Shown here: positions 46,779-59,200 of the stretch, one piece after another
Layout of the letters: the number at the start of each line of letters is the position of its first letter
Position numbering within the stretch: position 1 is the first letter of the stretch
Source: Mytilisepta virgata
Lineage: Eukaryota > Mollusca > Bivalvia > Mytilida > Mytilidae
Direction of reading: 5' to 3'
DNA: 64,000 bases
Assembly: GCA_028015205.1 (NCBI GenBank)
Contig: CM051517.1
Coordinates: forward strand, 47,751,135 to 47,815,134
Notes under the pieces: generated by a model
Seen by the model: only the letters and a program-made list of their open reading frames with translations
Told to the model about the DNA's origin: nothing
Databases searched by the model: none
Translations under genes and position numbers: made by a program

Positions 46779-48905
46779 ATATGCCCTTCTTTTATGGTGT
46801 ACTGTTGTTCGTCCATCTGTCAGTCCATCCGTCGTCCACACTTCGAACAATAACTCAAAAACTAATTCACCAATTTTCCTAAAACTATAGTGAATTGTTT
46901 ATATCTATTGACGTAAGCTCCCTTTCGATTTTTATAAATTTCCGATTTACGTTTCCAAGTTAGGGGAATTTATTCATAAAAAAATAAACTGGGGATTTTC
47001 CAGTTTTCGGACTCTTAACTCAAAAACGCTTTGAGCAATTTTCCTGACACTTGAGGAAGTTGTTTGTATCTATTGAAGCAAGTGCCCTATTAATTTTTAT
47101 AAATTTTGGGTTTAAGGTTTCCACGTTAGGGGACTTCATTCATTAAAAAGGGGGGATCTCAAAAATGTTTTGAGCAATTTTCCTGAAACTTAAGTGAATT
47201 GTTTGATTCTATTGAAGCAAGTTCCCTTTCGATTTTTATAAATTTCTGGTTTTAGGTTGTCGAGTTTGGGGATTTTATTCATATAAAAGGGGGGATTTTC
47301 CAGTTTTCGGACAATAATTCAAAAATGCTTTGAGCAATTTTCATGAAACTTTGGTGAAACTATTGACATAAGTTCCCTTTTGATTTTTAAAAATTTCTGA
47401 TCTTAAGTTTTGGAGTTATGGGACTTTATTCATAAAAAGGGGGATTTTCCAGTTTTCTGACAATACCTTAAAAACACTTTGAGCAATGTTCATGAAACTT
47501 TGGTGACTTCTTTATATCTATTGATGTAAGCTCCCTTTTGTTTTTTAATAATTTCTCCGATATGAAATTTCTGAGTTATGGAACTTTATTTGTTGTAAAA
47601 TCATGGAAAACTGTCAATTTTTCACACTTTGAACGGTTATGGAATTTTATTCGTTCAAATTTCGGACTAATTTTTAATTGAAAAAGGGGGAATTTTTCAC
47701 ATGTTACTTTGTATCTTAAGAACACATGGTCTGATTTACTTCAAACTTTACACATCCAGAGGCCATGTGAGCTTTTGTCATCACTTGGTGTCCGTCATCC
47801 GTCCGTCAACATTTCATTAAAAGATCTTCTCCTTTGAAACCACTGAGCGGATTCAAACCAAACTTGGACTGATTCATCTTTAGAGTGTCTTGATTAAAGT
47901 TTGTGATTTTTGTACCCGTTGTTGATTAAAAATAGAACATAGGGCCTGTCTGTTAACAGTTCACAAAAAGATCTTCTTCTCTGAAACCACTGAGCCAATT
48001 GAAGCCAAACTTGGTTTGATGCATATATAGGATGTCTAGATTAAAGTATGTGATTTTTGTGTCCGTGGTTCATTCAAAATGGTCGCTTGGGCTAAAAATA
48101 GATCATGGGGGTATGAGCATGTTTTTTGCTTAAAATATCATGATCTATCACCAAAACAGAAAAAAACGTTACCTAAAAATGATCAGAATGCAAAGTTTTT
48201 ACTTTCATTCATTTGGTCCAAAATTGTCAGTTGCCGTCCTATATCAGTTATAGCCCTTAAATGACGATTTTTATCCGTTTTTGGTGAATTTTGCTTTTTT
48301 CTTGAAAACTATAATATATAGGGAGAAACTGTAAACTATGAAATTGTCAAGCATGATAAGATCTACAAATGATGTAACATGACCGATATAATCAATCAAT
48401 TCTTATAGGAGTTATTGCCCTTAAATGACAATTTTTAGTCTATTTTTGAAAATTTTTGTTTTTTTTAAAAACTTTAATAGATAAACTATAAAATTGTTAA
48501 GCATGATAGATCTACAAACAATGTAGGATGAGCGATATTGTCTTTCAATTCCTGTAGGAGTAATTGCATAAAACCCTATGGGAAAATCACTAAAAGATCT
48601 TTTTGTCTGGAAACAGTTGGATAATTTAAGCCAAATTGGGCAGCAATTGTCCTTAGGTTAATGTCCTCTTATAGAATTATGTCTAATAAGATGGTGTGCC
48701 AACCAAAGATTAACTCAGGTGTTCAGCTGAGCGATACAGGCTCCTGTGAGCCTCTGGTTTATGAAATTTCAATTTTCTGTTCCAGAGTGGGATGTGACTT
48801 GTTCATCAAATATAAGGAACAAAATCAAAGGATCTATATGTTGATTGGTGAAATTTAATTTTCTGGACACGGGCGTATCATGCGCTCATGGCGCAGCTGT
48901 TTATT
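46779..48905 (+). mobile_element. Helentron-like tandem-core element, ATATGCCC family, with an inner segment of another family
   Basis: It begins ATATGCCCTTCTTTTATGG and a GTCCATC..GTCCATCCGTCGTCC patch. About five modules of 140-165 bp follow (GAGCAATTTTCCTGA at about 47034 and 47174, GAGCAATTTTCATGA at about 47334). The far end has GGGCGTAT (about 48870), inverse of the start with one transition, then a TGCGC..GCGCA hairpin. Between lies 47761-48756, which belongs to the AGCTCACCTGG family. Confidence 0.6.
47761..48756 (+). mobile_element. AGCTCACCTGG-family segment nested in the 46.8-48.9 kb element
   Basis: The low end reads GGCCATGTGAGCTTTTGTCA and GTCCGTCATCCGTCCGTC. The core has TTTGAAACCACTGAGCGGAT and TGATCTATCACCAAAAC-type modules. 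The high end has CTGAGCGATACAGGCTCCTG followed by TGAGCCTCT, where AGGCTC..GAGCCT is the family's hairpin. The outermost 5' AGCTCACCTGG is not present, so this is a truncated insertion or a recombinant. Confidence 0.6.
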
Positions 48906-51900
48906 GAATATTTTTTTTAAATTTTCACACTGCTGAGATGTAATAAGGGGATAATCAATTGATAGTCTAGAATGAGTGTTGGATTTTACAAGGAGCAAAA
49001 ATGAACAGTCTGTCCAAGCCCAAGGGCAGATTGAAGATGAATATCATGATTGTTGATCACTAGAGTTGAAAATGATCAATCCAAAAATTCCATTGATTGT
49101 CCCCTAATGACTGAAGTGTATGTATATATGTATATACTTTAGAAGTTTAGAATTAGTAACTCTTTTATAATTATGACTAAAATGATCATTTCAGAAATTG
49201 AAACAAATGCCAGAACTAATTAATTAAGAAATAAATTTTCCAACCTTTAATAAAAAATATTGTACCTAAAGATTATGTGATTGTAGTAGTGACAACACAA
49301 CCCTTTTACATATTTTTTTCTAGAATGACAAAAATTGTTTAACAAACATAGAATTATTTTCACATTAGTACAATTTGAAATTGTGTTCTATTTTATTTAG
49401 AATAAATTGTTTTAATGTGAATTGTTTCAGATATTTGTGTATATCAAAAAAGACTGCACAATAACCATTTAGGAATTACCTCCCTTGATTTTTCTCTGCA
49501 GTGAAATTTAAACTAATTCTATTTACAATTTATTCTGTCAAGACAATCATTATTTCATTGGAGTTCCTTCCTACACTTTAGAAAAATTTTTCGATTTGTT
49601 GCCAATTTTGTATTGGGAATATAAAGTTACAGGAAGGATTTGTATGTGTGATAATTCTGATTTTGATATTGTATAATTCAACTATCCCACATCGATAAAT
49701 TTTCTGAATTAGAAGGTTTATTGTAAGTGTGGTTTATTGACATTGTATTCACATGTAATATGTTTAGTATAATGTTTTGGATGAAGCATACTGAGATTAC
49801 ATTGCATTTTGTGAAATGATAAGGAAAACTATTGTCCTATAACATAGTATGGAATGTAAATGTCTTATACATTTGACATATTGCATTTCGTAATAAATAA
49901 AGAATATGTTACATTTTGTGCATAAAGCTTGTATTATAAATATGCACATGTAAGGAAGAAAGTATGGTTAAGTGCTTTTTTTATTTGAAAAGTCAAAAAG
50001 AATGGAGGGAGAAAGTACGATATAATCTTCCATATGTCTTATTGCAGTTACCAGGCAAGTTAAAAATTACAGTTCAATAACTTAATGTAACAATGTCTTT
50101 TGAAGTAATGTCATACTGAACTGCGTGGTGCTATAAATTGATTAAATTAAATAAAATTGTATTTATTATTATTGCAAGACAGCAGTATTACTTTTCAAAA
50201 GGCAGAGTTAACAATGTTGAAATGTTTGTAGTTCATCAACTTTTTTAGCTTTGTTTAACTACACCTGACGGTCAACTATATTTAGTATGCTTGTTAATTA
50301 TTCGTTCATTCTAGTCAGTAGTGTCTTAATAATTGAATGCCAGTGACTCCCCTTTTATTGGAAATAAATAAATAATCTTTATTTAAAGAGGATTGCCTCA
50401 TTAGCCTTAAACTAACATTGTAAAGTTGTTCAGGCCACATTAGACAGGCAAGACATATATCTGTGTTAACACTTGTATTTAGTTGATGCTGTTTGAATGT
50501 TTTCAAGTCTTCCCCTTTTTTTGTTTGTTTGTTTTTTGGGATATGTGAATTGCATGTTCACACTTCCTCAAAACTTAAGATTGTTTTAAATGACATCTTT
50601 AATATTTTTCAGGTAAATTAAACTTTTTTTATGTTTAGGTGTTGGTGTTTGTGTTATGATGTGTGGTGGGTTATGACAGTTATACAATAGTGTCAGTATC
50701 ACAAGTCCCAGTCAATTCAGTGTGAAACAGATTTGTGGAAATCATAATAATCTTTTTTAATTTTGGACAAAGTGATCTTATTAAAATTATTTCTGATGTA
50801 ATATGATTAAACAAAATACCTAAATGACAGTAATTTCTGTATAATGAACTTGCATGTCATTTCACAAATTGTCAGAAGTACAGAAAAAACTTAAGATAAA
50901 TGCCTCAACTACCAAAATTTTCTTTAGACAATTTGATCTTTCATCAAATGTTAACTATATTTGCATATCCCATTATCTAAATGTTTACTTTCCATGTGCT
51001 GCTAACACTTGTAACAATACTTTTTATAAAAACCATTTATATCCCTTATAAATCTTGACTGAAATTCAGCCAAAATCAAGATAAGATCAAAACAATTATA
51101 TTTCTTTCCATTCAATCAAGACTGGTTACAACCAGTTCATATAAGTTATGTATTGTTTAAATTTCTATGTGCTAAGCTGATCTAAACTTGTCTCAACTGA
51201 TCTTGCAAGACAACATGACTTGATTTGATCTTGATACATGTATCTTGTCTTGGAAATATGGCAGTGCAGAAAATCAAGAAAAAGTAAGATTTGGCCAGAC
51301 CATAATTTCTGTTTAAGATCAAATGTTTGTTGCTTTGTTACTAGTGTACCAGTAATAGTTTCACTCCTCAAAATATTATTTTAAAAGGTATAGATTTGCC
51401 ACAACTTGAATTTAGATTAATGTTATGAAGGTGTTTGTAAACTGTATTGTCAAAAATATATCAGGGCACTTGTATTGGCCAAAAATTATCAGTAAACATT
51501 TATGTAAATGTACTTGAAATAATGTAAAATTCAATATATGTATAATGTATTTACATGTAAAACTTAATGTAGCAATTTGTGATATTATATAATCTTGTGA
51601 TTGTATATTAAATATATTCTTTAAAATTTATATGCATTGTACTTTTTTCTTCTCTTTGAAACTAACTGGATACTTTTGATAATTACTCATTGGTCTCAAG
51701 CCACAAAACTTAACTAAAATGTAGAAAATACCATTCAGTGAAAAAGTAGGTCCAAATTTTGTTTGTTGTTCCTCAAGGAAGTGTTCAAAACATAATGTAT
51801 CATACATTTGTGGACATCATTGTAAACTTTTTTTTAAGAGAATTGGGGAGGGGGGTAACTCAATGATATTTAGATAAGGCACGTGCCGCAAATTCGGGTA

Positions 51901-52124
51901 ATGATTTTACAAAGCCGCCAGAGACTTAGCATCAGGATTTTTGACACTCGAGAATTCCGGACAGGATTTTAAAATTTCTACAGATTTTTATAAAGCACTG
52001 AGGAGAATTCAGGTCTATCCATTTTTTCTTGGATATCATAAAAAATGTTATTATTGTTATGGGTAGGGGTTTCAAGTTCACCGACACACCCCCAGTCATA
52101 AAATGATCAAATGTTACTAAAAAT
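48906..52124. other. AT-rich intergenic DNA, no gene seen
   Basis: Short frames on both strands have no recognisable motifs and no splice context. Around 51.06-51.3 kb there are several CAAGAT/ATCTTG words in inverted arrangement but no clean foldback. Confidence 0.55.
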
Positions 52125-52130
52125 AAACAA

Positions 52131-53600
52131 GAGGCTCCTAAGAGCCTGAATCGCTCACCAGTTATCTTTTGTGTACCAGTAGATCTTGCATCAATGATTA
52201 TTTTTGCTATTTAATGTATATCGTCGCAATTTGCTCCTTAATATTGACCTGTACAGCTAAAATATAGAATCCTGAATCCAAATAGATACTTTTTCATCAG
52301 TTGCTAAGGTCTTTTTCAATGGCATTGATTCTTGTCCTTCAATTTTGACTTGAACAGGTAAATTGTAGGGTCCTGAACCCAAATATATATGGTTGCTATG
52401 GACTTTTTCAATTGCATTGACTCTTGACCTTCCATTTTGACTTGAACAGGTAAATTGTAGGGTCCTGAACCCAAATATATATATTGCTAGGGACTTTTTC
52501 ATTTGTTGCTATGGACTTTTTCAATGACCTTGGCCCTTGACCTTTCTTTTTGACTTGTACAGGTAAATTATAAGGTCCTTAACCAAATATATATGGTTGC
52601 TAGGGACTTTTTCATCGGTTGGTATGGAATTTTTCAATGACCTTGACCCTAGACGCTCCATTTAACGTGTACAGCTACCATTTAATTTATTTCAAGTAAC
52701 GCCTTAAACATCTGTGACAATGTCAGAACTTTATTTTCTGTTTACATGTAAATAATCTTTCAAGGGCAAAAACTCCTATAAGGGGTCAATTGACGATTTT
52801 GGTCTCGTTGACTTATTTGTAGATCTTACTTTGCTGTATACAGTTTGTCTTTATCTATAATAATATTCATGCTAATAACCTAAAACTGCAAAATTGCCTT
52901 AAAATTAACAATTCAGGGGCAATAACCCAAAAATGGGTTGACCTATTCATCTGAAAATTTCATGACAGGTAGATCTTGACCTCATAAACATTTTTACTAC
53001 TTGTCAGTTTTACCCTAACTGCTTTAGTTTTCGAGATATGAGCCAAAAAGTGTATTTTCACCTATGGTCTGTTTTTAGCCAGGGCAGCCATGTTTCTGGA
53101 TGGACAAGAAAATAAAACACAAAATTTATACTAGATACCCTAAGGATCTATCAGCCTAAGATTGGCTGAAATTGATTCTGTAGTTTCTGTAGTTTCAGAG
53201 AAGACGGTTTTTAGCTCACTGACCCAGTTTGTTTACAGTTTGTCTTTATCTATAATAATATTCAAGATAACAACCTAAAACTGCAAAATTTCCTTAAAAT
53301 TAACAATTCAGGCCAATAACCCAACAAAGGGTTGTCCGATTCATCTGAAAATTTCATGGCTGGTAGATCTTGACCTGTTGAACAGTTTTACCCCATTTTT
53401 GCTCTACATGCTTTGGTTTTTGAGATATAACCAAAAACTGCATTTTACCCGTATGTTCTATTTTTAGCCATGGCGGCCATGTTTCTTGACGGACAAGAAA
53501 ATAAAAACACAAACTTTAATCTAGATACCCAAAGGATCATTCAGACTAAGTATGGCTGTAATTGGTTACAGGACGACGGACGCCAGCTCGCATGTCCTTT
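52131..53600 (-). mobile_element. AGCTCACCTGG-family element, tail degraded
   Basis: The low end has GAGGCTCCTAAGAGCCTGAA then TCGCTCACC, the family's hairpin (stem AGGCTC/GAGCCT, loop CTAA) and inverted repeat. Inside are modules of about 93-112 bp (TTGACTTGAACAGGTAAATT at about 52345 and 52438) and two copies of an AACCCAAAAATGGGTTG-type block about 395 bp apart. The end has GGACGACGGACGCCAGCTCG without the final CCAGGTGAGCT. Confidence 0.65.
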
Positions 53601-54862
53601 CAGATATGAAAAGAAAGATATCACCTTTTTACTAATTATATTTGTTTGACAAGAATTTTATTGTCAGGATAGGAACAAATTAAACACAGTTGCTTATTTC
53701 TCTTTATTTTGACTTAATAAGAGGTTTCACTCCTGTCACATGTTAACGTGCTTGACCGAAGTTGGGATCTTAAGTCCTTTGATGAAGGTTTCTTTGTGAA
53801 GTTTGAAATGAAGTTTTCATTTCAGACATTCTGAGGCTTTGGTTAAATTTCTTTATGGGTCATCAAGAGCTTCATATGTGCAGTGGGAATCTGCTGTGTA
53901 TTTTAAGCTATTCAACAACCTTTTTTGTAATTTTCCAATTCTGTTTCAGGATTTTTGTTTCATCGACTTTTACACCATATCTTATTTCAACACTGTGTTT
54001 TGTCATGATGCACTTTTAGAATACTATGACATAAGATTTTTCTGTACATGATCTTATAACAATTCACCACCCACCTTCTCTAAACATATATCAAAGTGAC
54101 ATAATACAAGGTAACAATCTAGGTACCTACTAGAGAGTAAACAGCTGTGTAGGTTCTAACAGACATACCCCTTTGGGTTATTAAATGACTTTTCACAGTA
54201 AAATCAAATGTGTAGGCATGAAATTGTAAAAGAATGTCTAACTTTATATATGTTTAAGACCATGCATTAAATATTTGTACAGGACAACCACGCATTTCAG
54301 AAAATCAAATGCAGTAATAGCTGAATTTTGTCTCCAAAGTATGTAATCTTTTTCCTCAGAAACCCTAAAGCTCATTCTTGGTTTTATCCCCTCCCTTTAA
54401 TAAGAAATTCAGCATCCTTTCCAACTAAATCATCTGAAACTGAAATAAAGCCACTGGTTATAAATTATTTTTATTAAATCTATAATAAATTTAATATAAC
54501 AACAAAAAACAGTATAATATTACAACCTAACTGTTCAATATTTTAATTAAATATACTTTATAAAGTAGTATCTTTTCATTTGAACTTTAAGTTTAGAAAG
54601 CAAATGTTTATGACACAATTTTCACAAGTTGACCCCAAGGTCATTTGGGGTAATTTATTTGTACCAATTAGTACATGAAACTGAAAATTTATCTATTGTG
54701 GCATGTTAAAAATTACTTGAACATGGATTTTCTTGAAGTGTTACATTTTAAAAATATGTACAGGGTTGTATCTAAGATATTAAGTGCAGTAAACATTTTG
54801 TTATCCAGCATAGATTAAGCATTACTTTCAATTAATAAAGTTTCTCCAGTGACATTCATTTC
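53601..54862. other. AT-rich intergenic DNA, no gene seen
   Basis: No conserved frame or repeat end was recognised. It may include the far 3' UTR of the minus-strand gene upstream, but nothing fixes the transcript end. Confidence 0.5.
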
Positions 54863-55163
54863 ATGCCCTGCTGGTTAGAACAGGGTCCCTTTTTCATATC
54901 CTGCTGGTTAGAAAAGGGTCGATTTTTCATGCCCTGCTGGTGAGAACAGGGACAAAGTATTTGTCTAGAACAGGATCGCTTATTTAACTGTTTAAGATAC
55001 AATCTAGAACCCGGGTCTAGAACAGCATCTATTTTATACAGACTAGAAGGGATCATTCCTGGTGAATATTCTCAGCATGTCTAGAACAGGTTATATGTTT
55101 TCTGAGCGTGTCTAGAACAGGGTATGTTTTTCAATGTTTTCTTGTTAGAACAGGGTATGATTT
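54863..55163 (-). repeat. Degenerate 34-bp hairpin repeat with AGAACAGGGT motif
   Basis: The first three units (about 54864, 54898, 54930) read ATGCCCTGCTGGTTAGAACA then GGGT, and each can fold as CCCTG..CAGGG. Five or six further TCTAGAACAGG words follow up to 55156 with irregular spacing. It lies about 1.1 kb beyond the SH3PXD2-like stop, so it may be in that gene's 3' UTR. Confidence 0.65.
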
Positions 55164-56211
55164 GGCAAATGCTGTCGATACAGTTATACCCAAAAGGATA
55201 GTCAGTAACCCCCACAGGCATTCATACATATGAAACAGACTTTTAAAGACATAAAACAAATCAACATAACACATATTTTTCATCTGAAATGAAAAACATA
55301 AATGGTATTGCAGAAAAGCATTTTAATAATAAATGTACATTCGATTCCAATCTATTAACATTTTTCAAAATCCAGCAAAGCAGGGGTTGGGATAGTCAAG
55401 AAACATGTTTAAAAATATGTATATTAACTAAGGTTTTTAATCTCACTGAACTTAAAATAGATTAAATAGACACTTTAAATCCCTTATGACGTCACAGTGA
55501 CTGGGACACTAAGGTAAATAAATTTCTTCGAAATCAGCAACCCTTGGACCTTAAAAACAACCCTGTATGTGTAACATGTATGCAATGTTTATAAATTCAG
55601 TCATACCTTTCACACATCTTAAAATAATTTTCTTCCACACGGTACTTGCATACATTCTTTATAAATGATAACAATTCAAAACAGATTCATTAACAATGTA
55701 TAGGTATATATAAAATACTGTATATTAAAAATAATTTGTACATATAACAATATATATCAATATGAAATTAATTACTTTTTTTATAAATTAACAATGAAAA
55801 TACATTTTGCAACTTTGATTCTTTGTATGGTGTAATTATGTCCCCTTAGTCCTTGAAATTTAATGACAAAAGATAATTTATTCGTAATGTTTTAATTAAA
55901 AACAAAAAAAAAAACATGAAGTTCAATCAAGACAGTTTTATATTTTTTTCTGATAATTAAATATTTTATATACATGTAGATGTTACAAGGATTGCTTATT
56001 GAGGTTATAAATGGCTAAGTGGTTTCAGACAAGATGATCTTTAATTGAATTGCATGATTAATGAAAATTATTAATACTATTTTAATGAATGTTAGAATCT
56101 CATACCAGAAGTTTATGCATGATAATAATAATGATATAATTGCTGTATTGTAATGATTAACATCAATCTGTTGAAGATCTTTCTTCAGTTCTGAAATTTA
56201 ATTCAATATTT
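55164..56211 (-). other. Probable 3' UTR of the SH3PXD2-like gene
   Basis: There is no coding signal. Minus-strand AATAAA occurs at 55877-55882, about 330 bases after the stop, and elsewhere. The actual cleavage site cannot be chosen from sequence alone. Confidence 0.4.
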
Positions 56212-59200
56212 CTAAACTTGTTCTAGATATGCAGAAGGTGCCCAACCCTCCAAGTTCCCTTTCTTAACAAACCACCATCCAGTATCTGTTTCTTCTAAAA
56301 CATCCAAGATATCACCTGTACAAAATTCAAGTTCACCCTCTGCCTCTGATATAAAGTCTGAAACTGCTCGATACTGTTTGCAAAAAACATCATCACTTTT
56401 TACTGTTTCCTCAAGTCCTATATATGCTGCAGGAGCCCAGCCTTCATCTCCATGTACTCTTATATACCACCAATCTTCTGTTTGTTCTATAACCTCTACA
56501 GATTCTCCTGCTATGAAACCCACTTGTCCTTCACCCTCAGATATAAAATCAATAGCAGTTTTATAACACGAACTAAAATTTGAAAGCTTTTCATAATCCT
56601 TTTCTGGTGGAGTTGGAGGCTCACTTATGTCAGATTGCTTTTTTCCAGACACTCTTGATATGTCCGTGATATTGTCACTTTTACTGTCTCCCATTTCATT
56701 GTGGTTTCTATCCACATTTGATGGTTTTTGTGGAACTGGTAGTTTTGGTTTCAAATTTCCTGCAAATCCAGTCCTGGCTGGAAGTGAAGGTGGATTTGAA
56801 TTTTTTGGTCCAAGAGGTTTATGAGGTACTGTTGGCTGGGGTTTTGAATTTTCCTTATTTTTGCTCGGCAACAATGGAGGCCTTGAAGATGAATTATCAG
56901 ATCTATTTACATGTGGTTTTAATATGGGTTTATCATTTTCAAATTTAGAATTGAGCATGGCAGCTATTCCAGCTGTCTTACTTCCTGTGGAACTATTTGA
57001 ATTGGTTTTATGTACAACCTTTTTTTTGTTTACTTCATTATCAGACATTTGATGTTCGAACATGGCTTTTAACGCACTAGCTTTAGCACTAGGTTTTTCA
57101 TCTACCTTTAAGCTTGATTTTTCCTCACTACCCTTGTTTAAATTTGACTTACTATGACTATTTGTAACATTTTTATGTTTTAACACAGGTTTTTTGGAGG
57201 TATCTGTTGACTGTTTTTCAAATTTTGATTTCAGTTCATTCATTGACACATTCACATTATTTTCTTGCTCATCTTGTTTTTCTTCTACATGACCAAATTT
57301 TTTTTGAACTTTTGGGGACATTGTTCTCGGTGGTGTGACAGGTTTTTTTGGAGGAAGAACAAATCCTCTATTTCCCTTTTCTGCTCGAGGACTAGTTATA
57401 GGTGACTTTTTGTCTACTTCTTCACCATGTGAAACATTACGATTTTTTTCTGGTAAATCAGAATGATGATGTATATGTCCCAGTTTTGATTTCAAAACAC
57501 CAATTAGAGACTCTGGTGATGAAGGCCGCTGATCTTTGGGTATCACATCAGTATATTTATACTTTGTTTTACTTTCAGGCACTGGGAATGAATCCTTTTT
57601 CTCCTCTGGCGATTTAGAAAGTTTACTTTTAAATTCTGCTAATGGTGACTTCATTTGCACAGTAGACTCAGGTTTATCTTGACCTTGAGTACCAGAAGCT
57701 GCTTGTTTTAATTTTTTGGGGGGTGGCTGAGGAGGTCTATCAGCAGACAATTTAGGTTTCAATATCTCGTGAGAAATTTTGTTTCCAGTGCTTTCATCAT
57801 TTGAAGTGATAGCTGGTTTACTTTTCGGCTTTTTGGGAGGTGGAAGAGGTGCTCCAGCAGTAGGTGATTTCAAACTTCTGGGAGAATTATCGTCTGTATC
57901 AACTGTCACTGTTTTTAATGGTATTGGAGGTGGTGGAGGTTTTGAAACAGGCCGCTTTGTCACAACTTTATCACTAATTCTTTTCAAATTTGTGTCATTT
58001 ATATTAGATTTTATCCTCATCTGAATTGCATTTTTTATTTCATCTTGTACACTTGGCTTCTGTTCATCTTGAACACTTGGCTTCTGATCATCCAGTGTGG
58101 AATGATCGTCATATTTTGAAGGTTCAGGAGTTTCATATACACCATCATCATTGTCACTGTCCTCGATTGTTTCATCAATATCTCCTATATCATGATACAC
58201 ATTTCCTTCCTATAAAATAAAACAAAATCAGATAGTCACGTTCTAACCCAATCTATAAACAAGAGGCTCACCACAGCCTGTATCGCTCACCTGGAGTCTG
58301 GTTTTCATTGGACAATTAATCAACTATTTGACCAAGTTTGTTGCAATTGGTTCAATCGTTCAGGGAAAATTTGTTGAAGATTTATTTTTCATAAGGTTTA
58401 ATGTTAAAATATGTTCCCTGATGGTGGTAGTCCTGGCAGGAAGTTGACAAAATTGACCAGGAATAAGGGTGAACCTTAAATAAATGTAACAGAACCCGAC
58501 CTCAAATTACACAAACCAATAACTCCTAAATAGAATTTGGGATTCCCTTCAAAATTTCAGGGTAGGTAGATCTCAACATGGCAAACATTTTTCAATTGAT
58601 ATTTCACTTCTATCTCAAATAGTTTTGGAGATAAATGCAAAAATGTTAAAATTTTGAAAATCTGACAAAAAAAGGGCAATAACTCCTAAATGGGTTTTGG
58701 GATTTCCTTTAAAATTTCAGGGTATGTAGATCTCAACATGGCAAACATTTTTCAAATTTACATTTCACTTCTATCTCAAATAGTTTTGGAGATAAATGAT
58801 GAAAAATGTTAAATTTTGAAAATTTGACAAAAAAAGGGCAATAACTCCTAAATGGGTTTTGGGATTTCTTTAAAATTTCAGGGTATGTGGATCTCAACAT
58901 GGCAAACATTTTACAAATTTAGATTTCACTTCTATCTCAAATAGTTTTGGAGATAAATGACGAAAAATGTTAAATTATGATAATTTGATGAAAAAAGGGC
59001 AATAACTCCTAAATGGGTTTTAGGATTTCCTTCAAAATTTCAGGTTAGGTAGATCTTGTCATGCTGATCAATTTTACCTCATGTCAGATTTTTGATATCT
59101 GGAACGGTTTTTAAGTTATAAGCTAAAAACAACACATGCACCCCTATATTCTATTTTTAGCTACGACAGCCATGTTTTATGTCAGATCATAATAAATTGA

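Noticed and set aside
46633..46890. Hydrophobic plus-strand frames resembling membrane segments
   Set aside because: They come from T-rich DNA crossing into the start of the ATATGCCC element. Low-complexity F/Y/L translation is expected from such composition.
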